Assembly (NCBI GenBank): GCA_025362705.1
Contig: JANYFH010000204.1
Span: 1 to 6,475, forward strand
Source of the DNA: Betaproteobacteria bacterium
GTDB lineage: Bacteria; Pseudomonadota; Gammaproteobacteria; Burkholderiales; Usitatibacteraceae
DNA length: 6,475 nt
Reading direction: 5' to 3'
The notes beneath the pieces were generated by a model that saw only the letters and a program-made list of their open reading frames with translations, ran no database searches and was not told where the DNA came from. Shown here in pieces: positions 1 to 5,863 of this stretch. Position numbers and translations under genes: made by a program. The number at the start of each line of letters is the position of its first letter. Position 1 is the stretch's first letter.

Positions 1-25
1 CCTTCCTGAGCGCCAAACTCTCACG

Positions 26-1285
26 ATGTCATTTACTCCTGCTCAATTCAATACGCTGGTCGAAGCGCTGACAATCGTGTTGCCCCTCACGTCGCCGGCC
101 GATGTTCAGCTCAAGCGATTTTTCAAAGAACACGCCAAGCTCGGCGTGCGTGACCGCGCGATCATCGCCGAAACCGTTTATGCGGTGCTGCGCCATCGTC
201 GCGCCATCGAGGCCATCGCCACTGACGGCGTGCCGCGTAAGATGGCTTTGCTCGCCCTTACGCGTTACCAGGGCATGAGTTCCCGCGAGTTGACGAACGT
301 GTTGAAAAAAGCCGAAGTCACCTGGCTTTCCGACAGCAAATCATTCGTTCCCAAGAAGACATCGCTGGGCATTGAAGCGGAGCTACCCGATTGGGTGGTT
401 GCGCACCTCAAAGCCAGCATGAGTGACAAAGACATTCTGGCACTCGGTCGCAGCATGATGAATCCCGCGCCACTCGACCTGCGCGTCAATACCTCAAAAG
501 CCAAGCGCGACGCGGTCATGAAGCTCTTGCAACGCGACGGCATTGTCTGCGCTGCAACACCATGGTCGCCGATCGGCATTCGCCTGGAAACCAAGGTGGC
601 GCTGGCAAAACATCCTGCATTTCTCGAAGGCTTCATTGAAGTACAGGACGAAGGCAGCCAACTGCTCGGCATGTTGATGGAACCCAAGCGCAGCGAAATG
701 GTGGTGGATTTTTGTGCTGGTGCGGGTGGTAAATCGCTATTGCTTGCTGCAATGATGGGCTCCACAGGCAGGGTCTATGCGATGGACGTTTCCGAAAAGC
801 GGCTCGCCAACCTGAGCCCGCGCTTGAAACGTTCGGGACTGTCGAACGTGATGCCACAAAAACTTGACTCTGAAAACGACGCGAAGATCAAGCGTCTGGC
901 GGGCAAAATTGATCGCGTACTGGTCGACGCGCCGTGTACCGGTTTGGGCACGCTGCGACGCAATCCAGACCTGAAATATCGGCAATCCGAAGTGTCATTG
1001 GCCGAGCTGAATGTGAAGCAGGCGGCCATACTGCAGTCGGCTGCGCGACTGGTGAAACCGGGTGGCCGGTTAGTGTATGCAACCTGCAGCTTCCTTATCG
1101 AAGAAAACGAAAATATTGTCGAGGCATTCCTCGCCAAGCATCCACAATTCAAGCTCGTTGATGTCAACAAGATTTTTGAACGCCTGAAAATTCCGATCAA
1201 GGACCAGGGCGCCTATTTTCGTCTGAGCCCACAGCAGCATGCGACCGACGGTTTTTTTGGCGCGGTCATGGAACGGACGAAATAA
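26..1285 (+). CDS. RsmB/NOP-family RNA (cytosine-5) methyltransferase
   Basis: This SAM-dependent methyltransferase probably makes m5C in ribosomal RNA in the cytoplasm. The 419-residue product has a helical N-terminal part (about 1-100) with the block VRDRAIIAETVYAVLRHRR at 41-59, a linker with QDEGSQ at 207-212, and a Rossmann methyltransferase domain. Motif I is VDFCAGAGGK (227-236). Motif IV is DAPCTG (301-306) with C304, and motif VI is YATCS (351-355) with C354. In the family the motif VI cysteine is the nucleophile and the motif IV cysteine helps release the product; both are present. The end, HATDGFFGAVMER (405-417), is the usual family ending. The ATG at 26 fits the normal family N-terminus, although the frame is open to the window edge and the ribosome binding site is weak. 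Betaproteobacteria can carry more than one member, so I do not assign rsmB proper or the exact target base. Confidence 0.93.
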   Translation: MSFTPAQFNTLVEALTIVLPLTSPADVQLKRFFKEHAKLGVRDRAIIAETVYAVLRHRRAIEAIATDGVPRKMALLALTRYQGMSSRELTNVLKKAEVTWLSDSKSFVPKKTSLGIEAELPDWVVAHLKASMSDKDILALGRSMMNPAPLDLRVNTSKAKRDAVMKLLQRDGIVCAATPWSPIGIRLETKVALAKHPAFLEGFIEVQDEGSQLLGMLMEPKRSEMVVDFCAGAGGKSLLLAAMMGSTGRVYAMDVSEKRLANLSPRLKRSGLSNVMPQKLDSENDAKIKRLAGKIDRVLVDAPCTGLGTLRRNPDLKYRQSEVSLAELNVKQAAILQSAARLVKPGGRLVYATCSFLIEENENIVEAFLAKHPQFKLVDVNKIFERLKIPIKDQGAYFRLSPQQHATDGFFGAVMERTK

Positions 1286-1319
1286 CCCTCGACAGATTTC
1301 GCAACGGATCTTTTTCATC

Positions 1320-2648
1320 GTGCAAAATTTTTCGCAGAACTTCGATTCACTGCTAAATCAACTCGGGACGCAGATCGGCTGGGCGCAGCTCGGCATCGTG
1401 GCTGCCGGATTTTTATTGGCGTGGATCCTGGCGCGAATGGTTCGCGAAAAAATCCCGGACTACCTTGAACCCGGTGCATTGAAAATTGGCGCGGGCAGCG
1501 TACAACGGCTGGTCCTGCCCGTTTTAGCGCTGGTGTTCATCTGGCTGGGCAAAATCACTTTCGCATTGACCCTGCGAACTTCCCAGCCGGTACCGATCTT
1601 GCGCGTGGCGGTACTGCTGGTCGCATCGTTCGCGTTGATCCGGCTGTCGCTGTATTTGCTGCGCCACCTTTTTCCGGTGAGTCCGCTGTTGAAAGCGTGG
1701 GAACGCGCCATCGCATTCACCGTTTGGGGTGTCACTGCCTTGTACCTGACGGGCATACTTCCCGAAATAAATGCGGCACTCAATGATGTGAGTTTCACCG
1801 TCGGCAAAAAAGAAATCACCTTGCTCACGGTGATTCAGGCGCTGCTCTCTTTGCTTCTGACCTTGGCCATTACATTGACGCTGTCGATGCTCATCGAGAG
1901 CCGTGTGATGAAAGCGCAAAGCCTTGACACGAGCATGCGCGTGTTCGCGGGCAAGCTGATTCGTGCGCTGGCGTTCGTGATCGCCGTGCTGATTGCACTG
2001 CCGCTCATGGGAATCGATATCACCGTGCTATCCGTGTTCGGTGGTGCGCTGGGCGTCGGCTTGGGGCTGGGACTGCAAAAGATCGCCAGCAATTACGTCA
2101 GTGGTTTCGTGATTCTGCTTGATCGCTCGATTCGCCCTGGCGATTTGGTCACGATCGCAGATCGACACGGCGTAGTTTCCGACATCAAGGCGCGCTATAC
2201 GGTGGTACGCGGGCTCGATGGAACGGAGGCCATCATTCCCAATGACAACATCATCAGCAATGTGGTGCTAAACCATTCATATACCGACCGCACGATTGCA
2301 ATCAAAACACCCGTGAGTATTTCCTACCAAAGCGATATCGAGCAGGCGATGACGTTGCTGCTGGCGGCTGGCAAGGCGCAGTCGCGTGTACTCGCCGAAC
2401 CTGAACCAACGGTATGGATCAGGAACCTTGGCGACAATGGCATCGAACTCGAACTGACCGCCTGGATACGCGATGCCGAGCAAGGTCAGAGCTCGCTCCG
2501 CTCCGATATATTCGTCGCTGTATTGCACGCGTTTCGCAAAGCAGGCATCGACATTCCGTATCCCCGAAGAGAAATCCGGCTGCTGGCGGGAGACCTTACT
2601 GGCGATTTACCAAACTCTCCGAATGATGCTGCTCAAGTGAAAAAATAA
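1320..2648 (+). CDS. MscS-family mechanosensitive ion channel
   Basis: This inner-membrane channel of the small-conductance mechanosensitive type opens under membrane tension to release solutes on hypoosmotic shock. Counting from the GTG at 1320 (442 residues), hydrophobic segments lie near 21-41, 61-83, 93-117, 131-150, 168-192 and 212-233. They are followed by the glycine-rich pore helix 236-265 (FGGALGVGLGLGLQKIASNY within it). The beta domain follows, with RSIRPGDLVTI (269-279), GVVSDIKARYTVVRGLDG (284-301) and IIPNDNIISN (305-314). The C-terminal alpha/beta part ends with the family motif IPYPRREIRLL (412-422). The extra N-terminal helices make it longer than E. coli MscS. An ATG at 1239 is in frame but would overlap the preceding gene by 47 bp, so the GTG 34 bp after that gene's stop is preferred; its ribosome binding site is weak. 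It probably shares a transcript with the methyltransferase. Confidence 0.9.
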   Translation: MQNFSQNFDSLLNQLGTQIGWAQLGIVAAGFLLAWILARMVREKIPDYLEPGALKIGAGSVQRLVLPVLALVFIWLGKITFALTLRTSQPVPILRVAVLLVASFALIRLSLYLLRHLFPVSPLLKAWERAIAFTVWGVTALYLTGILPEINAALNDVSFTVGKKEITLLTVIQALLSLLLTLAITLTLSMLIESRVMKAQSLDTSMRVFAGKLIRALAFVIAVLIALPLMGIDITVLSVFGGALGVGLGLGLQKIASNYVSGFVILLDRSIRPGDLVTIADRHGVVSDIKARYTVVRGLDGTEAIIPNDNIISNVVLNHSYTDRTIAIKTPVSISYQSDIEQAMTLLLAAGKAQSRVLAEPEPTVWIRNLGDNGIELELTAWIRDAEQGQSSLRSDIFVAVLHAFRKAGIDIPYPRREIRLLAGDLTGDLPNSPNDAAQVKK

Positions 2649-2696
2649 TTGTTATTAATCAATGTGATGCACTTTTTTTCGGCCGTGAAAGTCGTT

Positions 2697-2725
2697 TTGG
2701 CGTAAAATACCCCAATAGTTATAAA
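2697..2725 (+). promoter_or_regulatory. Probable sigma-70 promoter of the desaturase gene
   Basis: A -35 box TTGGCG (2697-2702, 4 of 6 matches) is followed by a 17-bp spacer and a -10 box TATAAA (2720-2725, 5 of 6 matches). Transcription would start near 2732, giving a short leader before the GGAG at 2737-2740 and the TTG start. It lies in the 97-bp gap after the channel gene, where no clear terminator is visible. The call rests on motif match only. Confidence 0.5.
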
Positions 2726-2745
2726 TTCCTTCTGTTGGAGCGCTC

Positions 2746-3957
2746 TTGATAAATATTCCCAATTTCTTTGCGACTGGATTAATCGATCTGCCGTGGTGGG
2801 GCTACATTGTCGTCACGCTTTTTCTCACCCACATCACGATCGCGGCGGTCACCATTTTCCTGCACCGTGCACAAGCGCATCGCGGGCTGGATCTGCACGC
2901 AATCCCCAGTCATTTTTTCCGATTCTGGTTATGGCTGACTACCGGGCAAGTGACCAAGGAATGGGTTTCTATTCATCGCAAGCATCACGCTAAATGCGAG
3001 ACAGCAGAAGACCCACACAGTCCCCAGATCTATGGCATCAAGAAAGTCGTAACACAAGGCGCGGAGCTTTATCGCACCGAATCCAAAAAACCGGAGACGA
3101 TGGAAAAATACGGTCACGGTACGCCGGACGACTGGATCGAGCGCAACGTTTACGCCGCGTTTAGCTGGCAGGGCGTTGGACTGATGCTGGTCACTAACCT
3201 GATCTTATTTGGGCCTATCGGCGCAGCAATGTGGGCAGCGCAAATGACCTGGATCCCTTTTCACGCGGCGGGCATTATCAACGGCGTGGGCCACTATTGG
3301 GGTTATCGTCATTACACCGTCAACGACACCAGCACCAATATCACACCCATCGCATTCTGGATTGGTGGCGAAGAGCTACACAATAACCACCATGCATTTC
3401 CCACTTCCGCGCGATTTTCGATGCGCTGGTACGAGTTTGATCTGGGTTGGCTCTATATCAATATCCTTTCGTTTTTGGGCTTGGCCAAAATCAAGAAGGT
3501 TGCCCCGCGTCCACGTTTTGACATGGACAAGATGGTTTGCGACGTCGAAACATTGCAGGCGGTAATTGCGCATCGATATGAGATCGTTACAAAGTACACG
3601 CGCACCCTGAAGTCGACCTGTGCGGCTGAAATTAATCGCTTGCGCGCAGACGGTGTTGCCCCTTCGCTGACCAGTTTGCGTGAAGGAAAAGCCGTGAAAC
3701 GTTTCAGGCAGTGGTTAAAAATTGAGGCTGACCAGCTCACGCCGGAACATCGCGCGACGTTGGCAGAGACCTTGCAGCACAGCTCAGTCCTGGATACCGT
3801 TTACTCGTTCCGCCAGGAGCTCGCCAAGCTCTGGGAGCGTTCGACTCTTTCCAAGGAAGAGCTGGTTGCCAAGCTTGAAGATTGGTGTAAGCGGGCGGAA
3901 GCCACCGGCATCGCACAGTTGCAACAGTTTTCGCGGCAGTTGCGTAGCTACGCTTAG
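2746..3957 (+). CDS. Membrane fatty-acid (acyl) desaturase, delta-9 type
   Basis: This di-iron integral membrane desaturase puts a double bond into fatty acyl chains and so sets membrane fluidity. All three histidine boxes are present: HRAQAH (40-45), HRKHH (77-81) and HNNHH (212-216), plus the conserved NGVGHYWGYR region (180-188). Hydrophobic stretches near 18-38, 57-68, 140-165 and 233-247 fit the usual four-helix plan. The start is TTG at 2746, backed by GGAG five bases upstream (2737-2740); the protein then begins MINIPNFF. Residues from about 260 to 403 form a charged, probably helical extension beyond the desaturase core, with coiled-coil-like character near 330-400. Related long forms occur in betaproteobacteria. 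Acyl-CoA versus acyl-lipid substrate and position of the double bond cannot be decided here; delta-9 is inferred from the box pattern. Confidence 0.9.
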   Translation: MINIPNFFATGLIDLPWWGYIVVTLFLTHITIAAVTIFLHRAQAHRGLDLHAIPSHFFRFWLWLTTGQVTKEWVSIHRKHHAKCETAEDPHSPQIYGIKKVVTQGAELYRTESKKPETMEKYGHGTPDDWIERNVYAAFSWQGVGLMLVTNLILFGPIGAAMWAAQMTWIPFHAAGIINGVGHYWGYRHYTVNDTSTNITPIAFWIGGEELHNNHHAFPTSARFSMRWYEFDLGWLYINILSFLGLAKIKKVAPRPRFDMDKMVCDVETLQAVIAHRYEIVTKYTRTLKSTCAAEINRLRADGVAPSLTSLREGKAVKRFRQWLKIEADQLTPEHRATLAETLQHSSVLDTVYSFRQELAKLWERSTLSKEELVAKLEDWCKRAEATGIAQLQQFSRQLRSYA

Positions 3958-3973
3958 CCAATACACGTTTTCG

Positions 3974-4017
3974 CTACAAATAAAAACGCCCGCGATTGCG
4001 GGCGTTTTTATTTGTAG
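3974..4017. terminator. Bidirectional intrinsic terminator, perfect 20-bp stem
   Basis: The arms 3974-3993 and 3998-4017 pair perfectly over 20 bp around the loop GATT. The core is ACGCCCGC/GCGGGCGT, flanked by AAAAA on the left and TTTTT on the right, so both strands show a GC stem followed by a T run. It lies 16 bp after the desaturase stop and 22 bp after the rpmG stop, which are convergent, so it can serve both. Confidence 0.92.
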
Positions 4018-4039
4018 ATGCTTATTTATTTTTCTGAAT

Positions 4040-4195
4040 TTATTTCAGCTTCGTTTCTTTATAGGCAACGTGCTTGCGTGCCTTGGGATCAAATTTCATG
4101 ATCTCCATTTTTTCGGGCATGGTTTTTTTGTTCTTGGTCGTTGTGTAAAAATGACCCGTACCAGCAGTCGACTCAAGTTTTATTTTTTCTCTCAT
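4040..4195 (-). CDS. rpmG: 50S ribosomal protein L33
   Basis: This small protein of the large ribosomal subunit has 51 residues. It begins MREKIKLESTAGTGHFYTTT and ends KHVAYKETKLK, a near-complete match to proteobacterial L33. It lacks the CxxC pairs of the zinc-binding form, so it is the cysteine-free type. It also lacks the short MAKG extension found in E. coli; no start codon lies upstream in frame, and betaproteobacterial L33 commonly starts at this point. The start is fixed by AAGGGG (4203-4208), which overlaps the rpmB stop codon, seven bases before the ATG. The 11-bp gap to rpmB indicates one operon and possible translational coupling. Transcription ends at the hairpin at 3974-4017. 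Confidence 0.96.
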   Translation of the reverse strand: MREKIKLESTAGTGHFYTTTKNKKTMPEKMEIMKFDPKARKHVAYKETKLK

Positions 4196-4206
4196 GATTC
4201 GGCCCC

Positions 4207-4443
4207 TTAGATGGCTACGCCAGCAGCGCGCAGATCTTTGAGAACGGCATCAATACCATTCTTGTCGATAGTGCGAAGGCCAGCGTTAGTCAGGCGCAGA
4301 CGCACCCAACGATTTTCAGATTCGACCCAAAAGCGGCGGTACTGCAGATTCGGCAGAAAGCGACGCTTGGTTTTGTTATTTGCGTGGGAAACATTGTTGC
4401 CCACCATTGGAGCTTTTCCAGTTACTTGGCAGACGCGTGCCAT
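4207..4443 (-). CDS. rpmB: 50S ribosomal protein L28
   Basis: L28 is a component of the large ribosomal subunit. The 78 residues begin MARVCQVTGKAPMVGNN and contain TKRRFLPNLQYRRFWVESE (about 26-44), the family's conserved core, ending in a lysine/aspartate-rich helix. Length equals that of E. coli L28. A longer in-frame start exists at 4494, but the ATG at 4443 matches the family N-terminus and has GAGG (4450-4453) six bases upstream. It is the first gene of rpmB-rpmG, with a promoter about 110 bp upstream. Confidence 0.97.
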   Translation of the reverse strand: MARVCQVTGKAPMVGNNVSHANNKTKRRFLPNLQYRRFWVESENRWVRLRLTNAGLRTIDKNGIDAVLKDLRAAGVAI

Positions 4444-4554
4444 AGTGCACCTCATTAAACTGTTAAAAACGCGGATCGAAAATACCGATTCCATTAGTTG
4501 TTGATATCTGCCAACGATAAATAAACACGCTGCGCATACCGAAGACAGCCAAAA

Positions 4555-4583
4555 ATTATACCAAAACCAAGCACTTGGCGCAA
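4555..4583 (-). promoter_or_regulatory. Promoter of the rpmB-rpmG operon
   Basis: On the minus strand, TTGCGC (4578-4583) is followed by a 17-bp spacer and a perfect TATAAT (4555-4560). A TGG just before the -10 gives an extended -10 (TGGTATAAT), which offsets the weak -35. The start would fall near 4548, leaving a leader of about 105 bases before rpmB. The leader (4444-4548) contains only a weak bulged 6-bp hairpin around 4472-4492, not enough to call a regulatory element. Confidence 0.8.
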
Positions 4584-4640
4584 CCTTTTGCCGTCAACCA
4601 AGGCGTTGCACAAGGGGAATAGAGTTTTATGTCCATGAGT

Positions 4641-4696
4641 GCTAACGTACTAGCTCAGCGGCGGCCGAAGGCCGTCCGCTGGAGCGCTGGGTTAGC
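4641..4696 (-). repeat. attC recombination site of the integron cassette
   Basis: On the minus strand the site opens with GGCTAAC (R'', 4691-4697) and ends with GTTAGC (R', 4641-4646), which are complementary over six bases. Folded from the plus strand, the stem pairs GCTC (4653-4656) with GAGC (4682-4685), AGCGG (4657-4661) with CCGCT (4676-4680), and CGGCC (4662-4666) with GGCCG (4670-4674), around the loop GAA. Two bases on one side are unpaired: T4675 and G4681. Unpaired spacers of 6 and 5 bases (4647-4652, 4686-4690) separate the stem from the core boxes. This is the layout of known attC sites, whose folded bottom strand carries extrahelical T and G. The expected crossover is between 4646 and 4645. 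Orientation fits a cassette whose genes lie on the minus strand. Confidence 0.85.
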
Positions 4697-4725
4697 CCTC
4701 ATTCGCGGAAAGTAGAGGCGCAATT

Positions 4726-5304
4726 TCACTGAATCTTCGTGACTCGATACTCAAGCGCATTCCTCGATGACGAGATGATCTCGATCACGTAGCCAGCAAT
4801 AGGAATACGCTTCTCGGTCGAAGCGATGCGAACTGCAACGGTGTCGGATGGGACGACGACATGAAAGTCTGACGCTGGTGACAGCGTGGTAGCGGAATAG
4901 CTCGTCGTTCCAGTACCTTGAATCCGGGTGTTGCTTCCACTCGTTGAGGCAGAGCCTGACATGGAAGTCGTGGCCCGGCCAGTGGTGGTTGTGATTGGCG
5001 TTCGACTCATTGTTGTCTCGTTCGTTACGATCTGAACGTCCTTGCGGAAAAGCACAACCTCGCCGTTTGATTCCACGCCGCCGAAACGAAGCTCCGTGAA
5101 GCCCTCCTTGGTTTTTCGTCCAAAGAGGTCTGCCTTTCCGAAGGCGTTTTCGAGATCTCGTTCCCGATCCACTCGCAGTAGCAGATCGCCAGGGCCAGCT
5201 ACAAGTGCTTTGTCCAGGCTCTGTTTCACCGACGATGTGTGGTCAATGGTTGCGCAGGCTGCGAGTAGCGCTGCGCCGAGAAGTACGCAAAGTGAACGAA
5301 CCAT
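4726..5304 (-). CDS. Putative lipoprotein with Ser/Thr-rich segment (cassette gene)
   Basis: I do not recognise a family. The 192-residue product starts with a lipoprotein signal: VRS, a hydrophobic run, and the lipobox LAAC with Cys17, followed by Ala18, which argues for outer-membrane rather than inner-membrane retention. Residues 30-92 look like a small globular part with predicted strands (GDLLLRV, EVVLFRKDVQIV). Residues 94-142 are dominated by Ser, Thr and Gly, like a flexible linker. The end (147-192) is again strand-like (FHVVVPSDTVAVRIAS, GYVIEII). The ATG at 5304 has GAGG seven bases upstream, so the start is well supported. It lies next to attC in the orientation of a cassette gene; surface or secreted proteins of unknown role are common in cassettes. 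Confidence 0.8.
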   Translation of the reverse strand: MVRSLCVLLGAALLAACATIDHTSSVKQSLDKALVAGPGDLLLRVDRERDLENAFGKADLFGRKTKEGFTELRFGGVESNGEVVLFRKDVQIVTNETTMSRTPITTTTGRATTSMSGSASTSGSNTRIQGTGTTSYSATTLSPASDFHVVVPSDTVAVRIASTEKRIPIAGYVIEIISSSRNALEYRVTKIQ

Positions 5305-5402
5305 TTGGAATCCTCGATAAGTGACGGCGAACTGTTTCAGAGTCTATGTGGACAGGCATGAGGTGCGGTCGACGTGCGAAGCCGGGCTGACGCGCTGGCC
5401 GC

Positions 5403-5696
5403 CTACTTCTGCCATGACGGTGTTCTCCACGCTGACTTCGGAATTACTCCAATTTCAACGCCGTCAGCGCGCCGCACCGACTTTTTCCGGCCTTTGCCAT
5501 CCCACCTGACACAAAGCTCGCCATGCTTCCGAAAGAGCGAAAGAAGAAGAGCCTGCGCAGCAACGACTTCCGCCTTCTTTCGATCAATGTCTGCTTCCTG
5601 CGACCTTTCGTACTCACCAATATCAGTTCCGTCAATCGACATGTGAAGGCGGTGAAGCTTTTGGCCGATTGATTCTGCGCGGATGTGGACGGACAT
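5403..5696 (-). CDS. Hypothetical protein, 97 residues (first cassette gene)
   Basis: I do not recognise this protein. It is small and charged, with no signal peptide or membrane segment. It has a likely helical stretch at about 28-60 (EYERSQEADIDRKKAEVVAA within it) and a basic segment GKGRKKSVRR at 67-76. The case for it being a real gene is its setting: the ATG at 5696 has AGGAG (5703-5707) six bases upstream, it is the first open frame after the attI-like core, and it lies 64 bp inside the predicted cassette boundary. It points the same way as the lipoprotein gene, 98 bp upstream of it. Overlapping plus-strand frames lack comparable start signals. It could act with the lipoprotein, but nothing in the sequence shows how. 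Confidence 0.65.
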   Translation of the reverse strand: MSVHIRAESIGQKLHRLHMSIDGTDIGEYERSQEADIDRKKAEVVAAQALLLSLFRKHGELCVRWDGKGRKKSVRRADGVEIGVIPKSAWRTPSWQK

Positions 5697-5760
5697 GTGA
5701 CGCTCCTGTGAGGGTTAACTGGTTTTCGACACCTAAACGCTGTCTACCATCCCGATTGGT

Positions 5761-5830
5761 GTCTAACTACCCGAGACCAGCTACCTTGAAACCCTTGACA
5801 GGCGCTGGTTTCGATCAATATGCTGTATTA
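5761..5830 (-). other. attI-like integration site
   Basis: On the minus strand GTTAGAC (5761-5767) matches the integron core consensus GTTRRRY exactly. It stands about 100 bp from the integrase start and is oriented so that cassettes enter to the left, as required by the attC and gene directions. Two direct copies of CCTTGA (5784-5789 and 5793-5798, 9-bp period) lie beside it and might be accessory integrase binding sites, though that is speculative. attI sites are poorly conserved between integrons, so the outer limit given is approximate. The call rests on the core match and position. Confidence 0.55.
5795..5824 (+). promoter_or_regulatory. Integrase promoter (Pint)
   Basis: A perfect -35 TTGACA (5795-5800) is followed by an 18-bp spacer and TATGCT (5819-5824, 4 of 6 matches). 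The start would fall near 5831, some 33 bases before the integrase ATG. It overlaps the proposed attI region, as intI promoters usually do, and the LexA-like box covers its -10 end. Confidence 0.65.
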
Positions 5831-5838
5831 ATATATAG
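5823..5838. promoter_or_regulatory. LexA (SOS) box in the integrase promoter
   Basis: CTGTATTAATATATAG fits the proteobacterial LexA consensus CTGT-N8-ACAG with one mismatch (ATAG for ACAG) and an AT-rich centre. Its flanks extend the symmetry (TGCT at 5821-5824, AGCA at 5837-5840). It overlaps the -10 box, where binding would block transcription. LexA control of integron integrase genes is established, so the position supports both calls. Confidence 0.7.
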
Positions 5839-5863
5839 CACTAACAAAAGCGCAAAAAAACAC

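Larger units (their letters stand above)
4646..5766 (-). mobile_element. Integron gene cassette with two genes
   Basis: The limits are the predicted crossover points in the attI-like core (between 5767 and 5766) and in attC (between 4646 and 4645), giving about 1.1 kb. It carries a 97-residue unknown gene followed by a lipoprotein gene, both pointing from attI towards attC. The length is above the common one-gene cassette size. I saw no second attC in the 98 bp between the genes, so it is either a two-gene cassette or two cassettes whose internal attC was lost. The first bases of the cassette (TTAGAC) match the attC R'' complement at the TTAG part only. Confidence 0.6.

Noticed and set aside
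1239..1319. Longer start of the MscS-family gene at the ATG at 1239
   Set aside because: It would overlap the methyltransferase end by 47 bp with no ribosome binding site, and the added residues are hydrophilic and unlike the family N-terminus.
3722..4210. Plus-strand 162-codon frame over the desaturase end, terminator and rpmG
   Set aside because: It runs out of frame through the desaturase, across a strong terminator and antisense to rpmG; the translation has no protein-like character.
4472..4492. Hairpin in the rpmB leader as a ribosomal-protein regulatory element
   Set aside because: It is only a bulged 6-bp stem with no known L28 binding motif; too weak to call.
4444..4494. Longer L28 starting at 4494
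   Set aside because: The added 17 residues do not belong to L28; the ATG at 4443 has the family start and a good GAGG.
4211..4504. Plus-strand 97-codon frame opposite rpmB
   Set aside because: It is the antisense shadow of a highly conserved ribosomal gene and has no supporting start signal.
5305..5402. Possible second attC between the two cassette genes
   Set aside because: GC-rich text is present, but there is no YAAC...GTTR pair and no stem comparable to the one at 4641-4696.
5374..5646. Plus-strand 90-codon frame in the cassette
   Set aside because: It overlaps the minus-strand frame at 5403-5696, which has a clear AGGAG and fits the cassette direction; the plus frame has neither.
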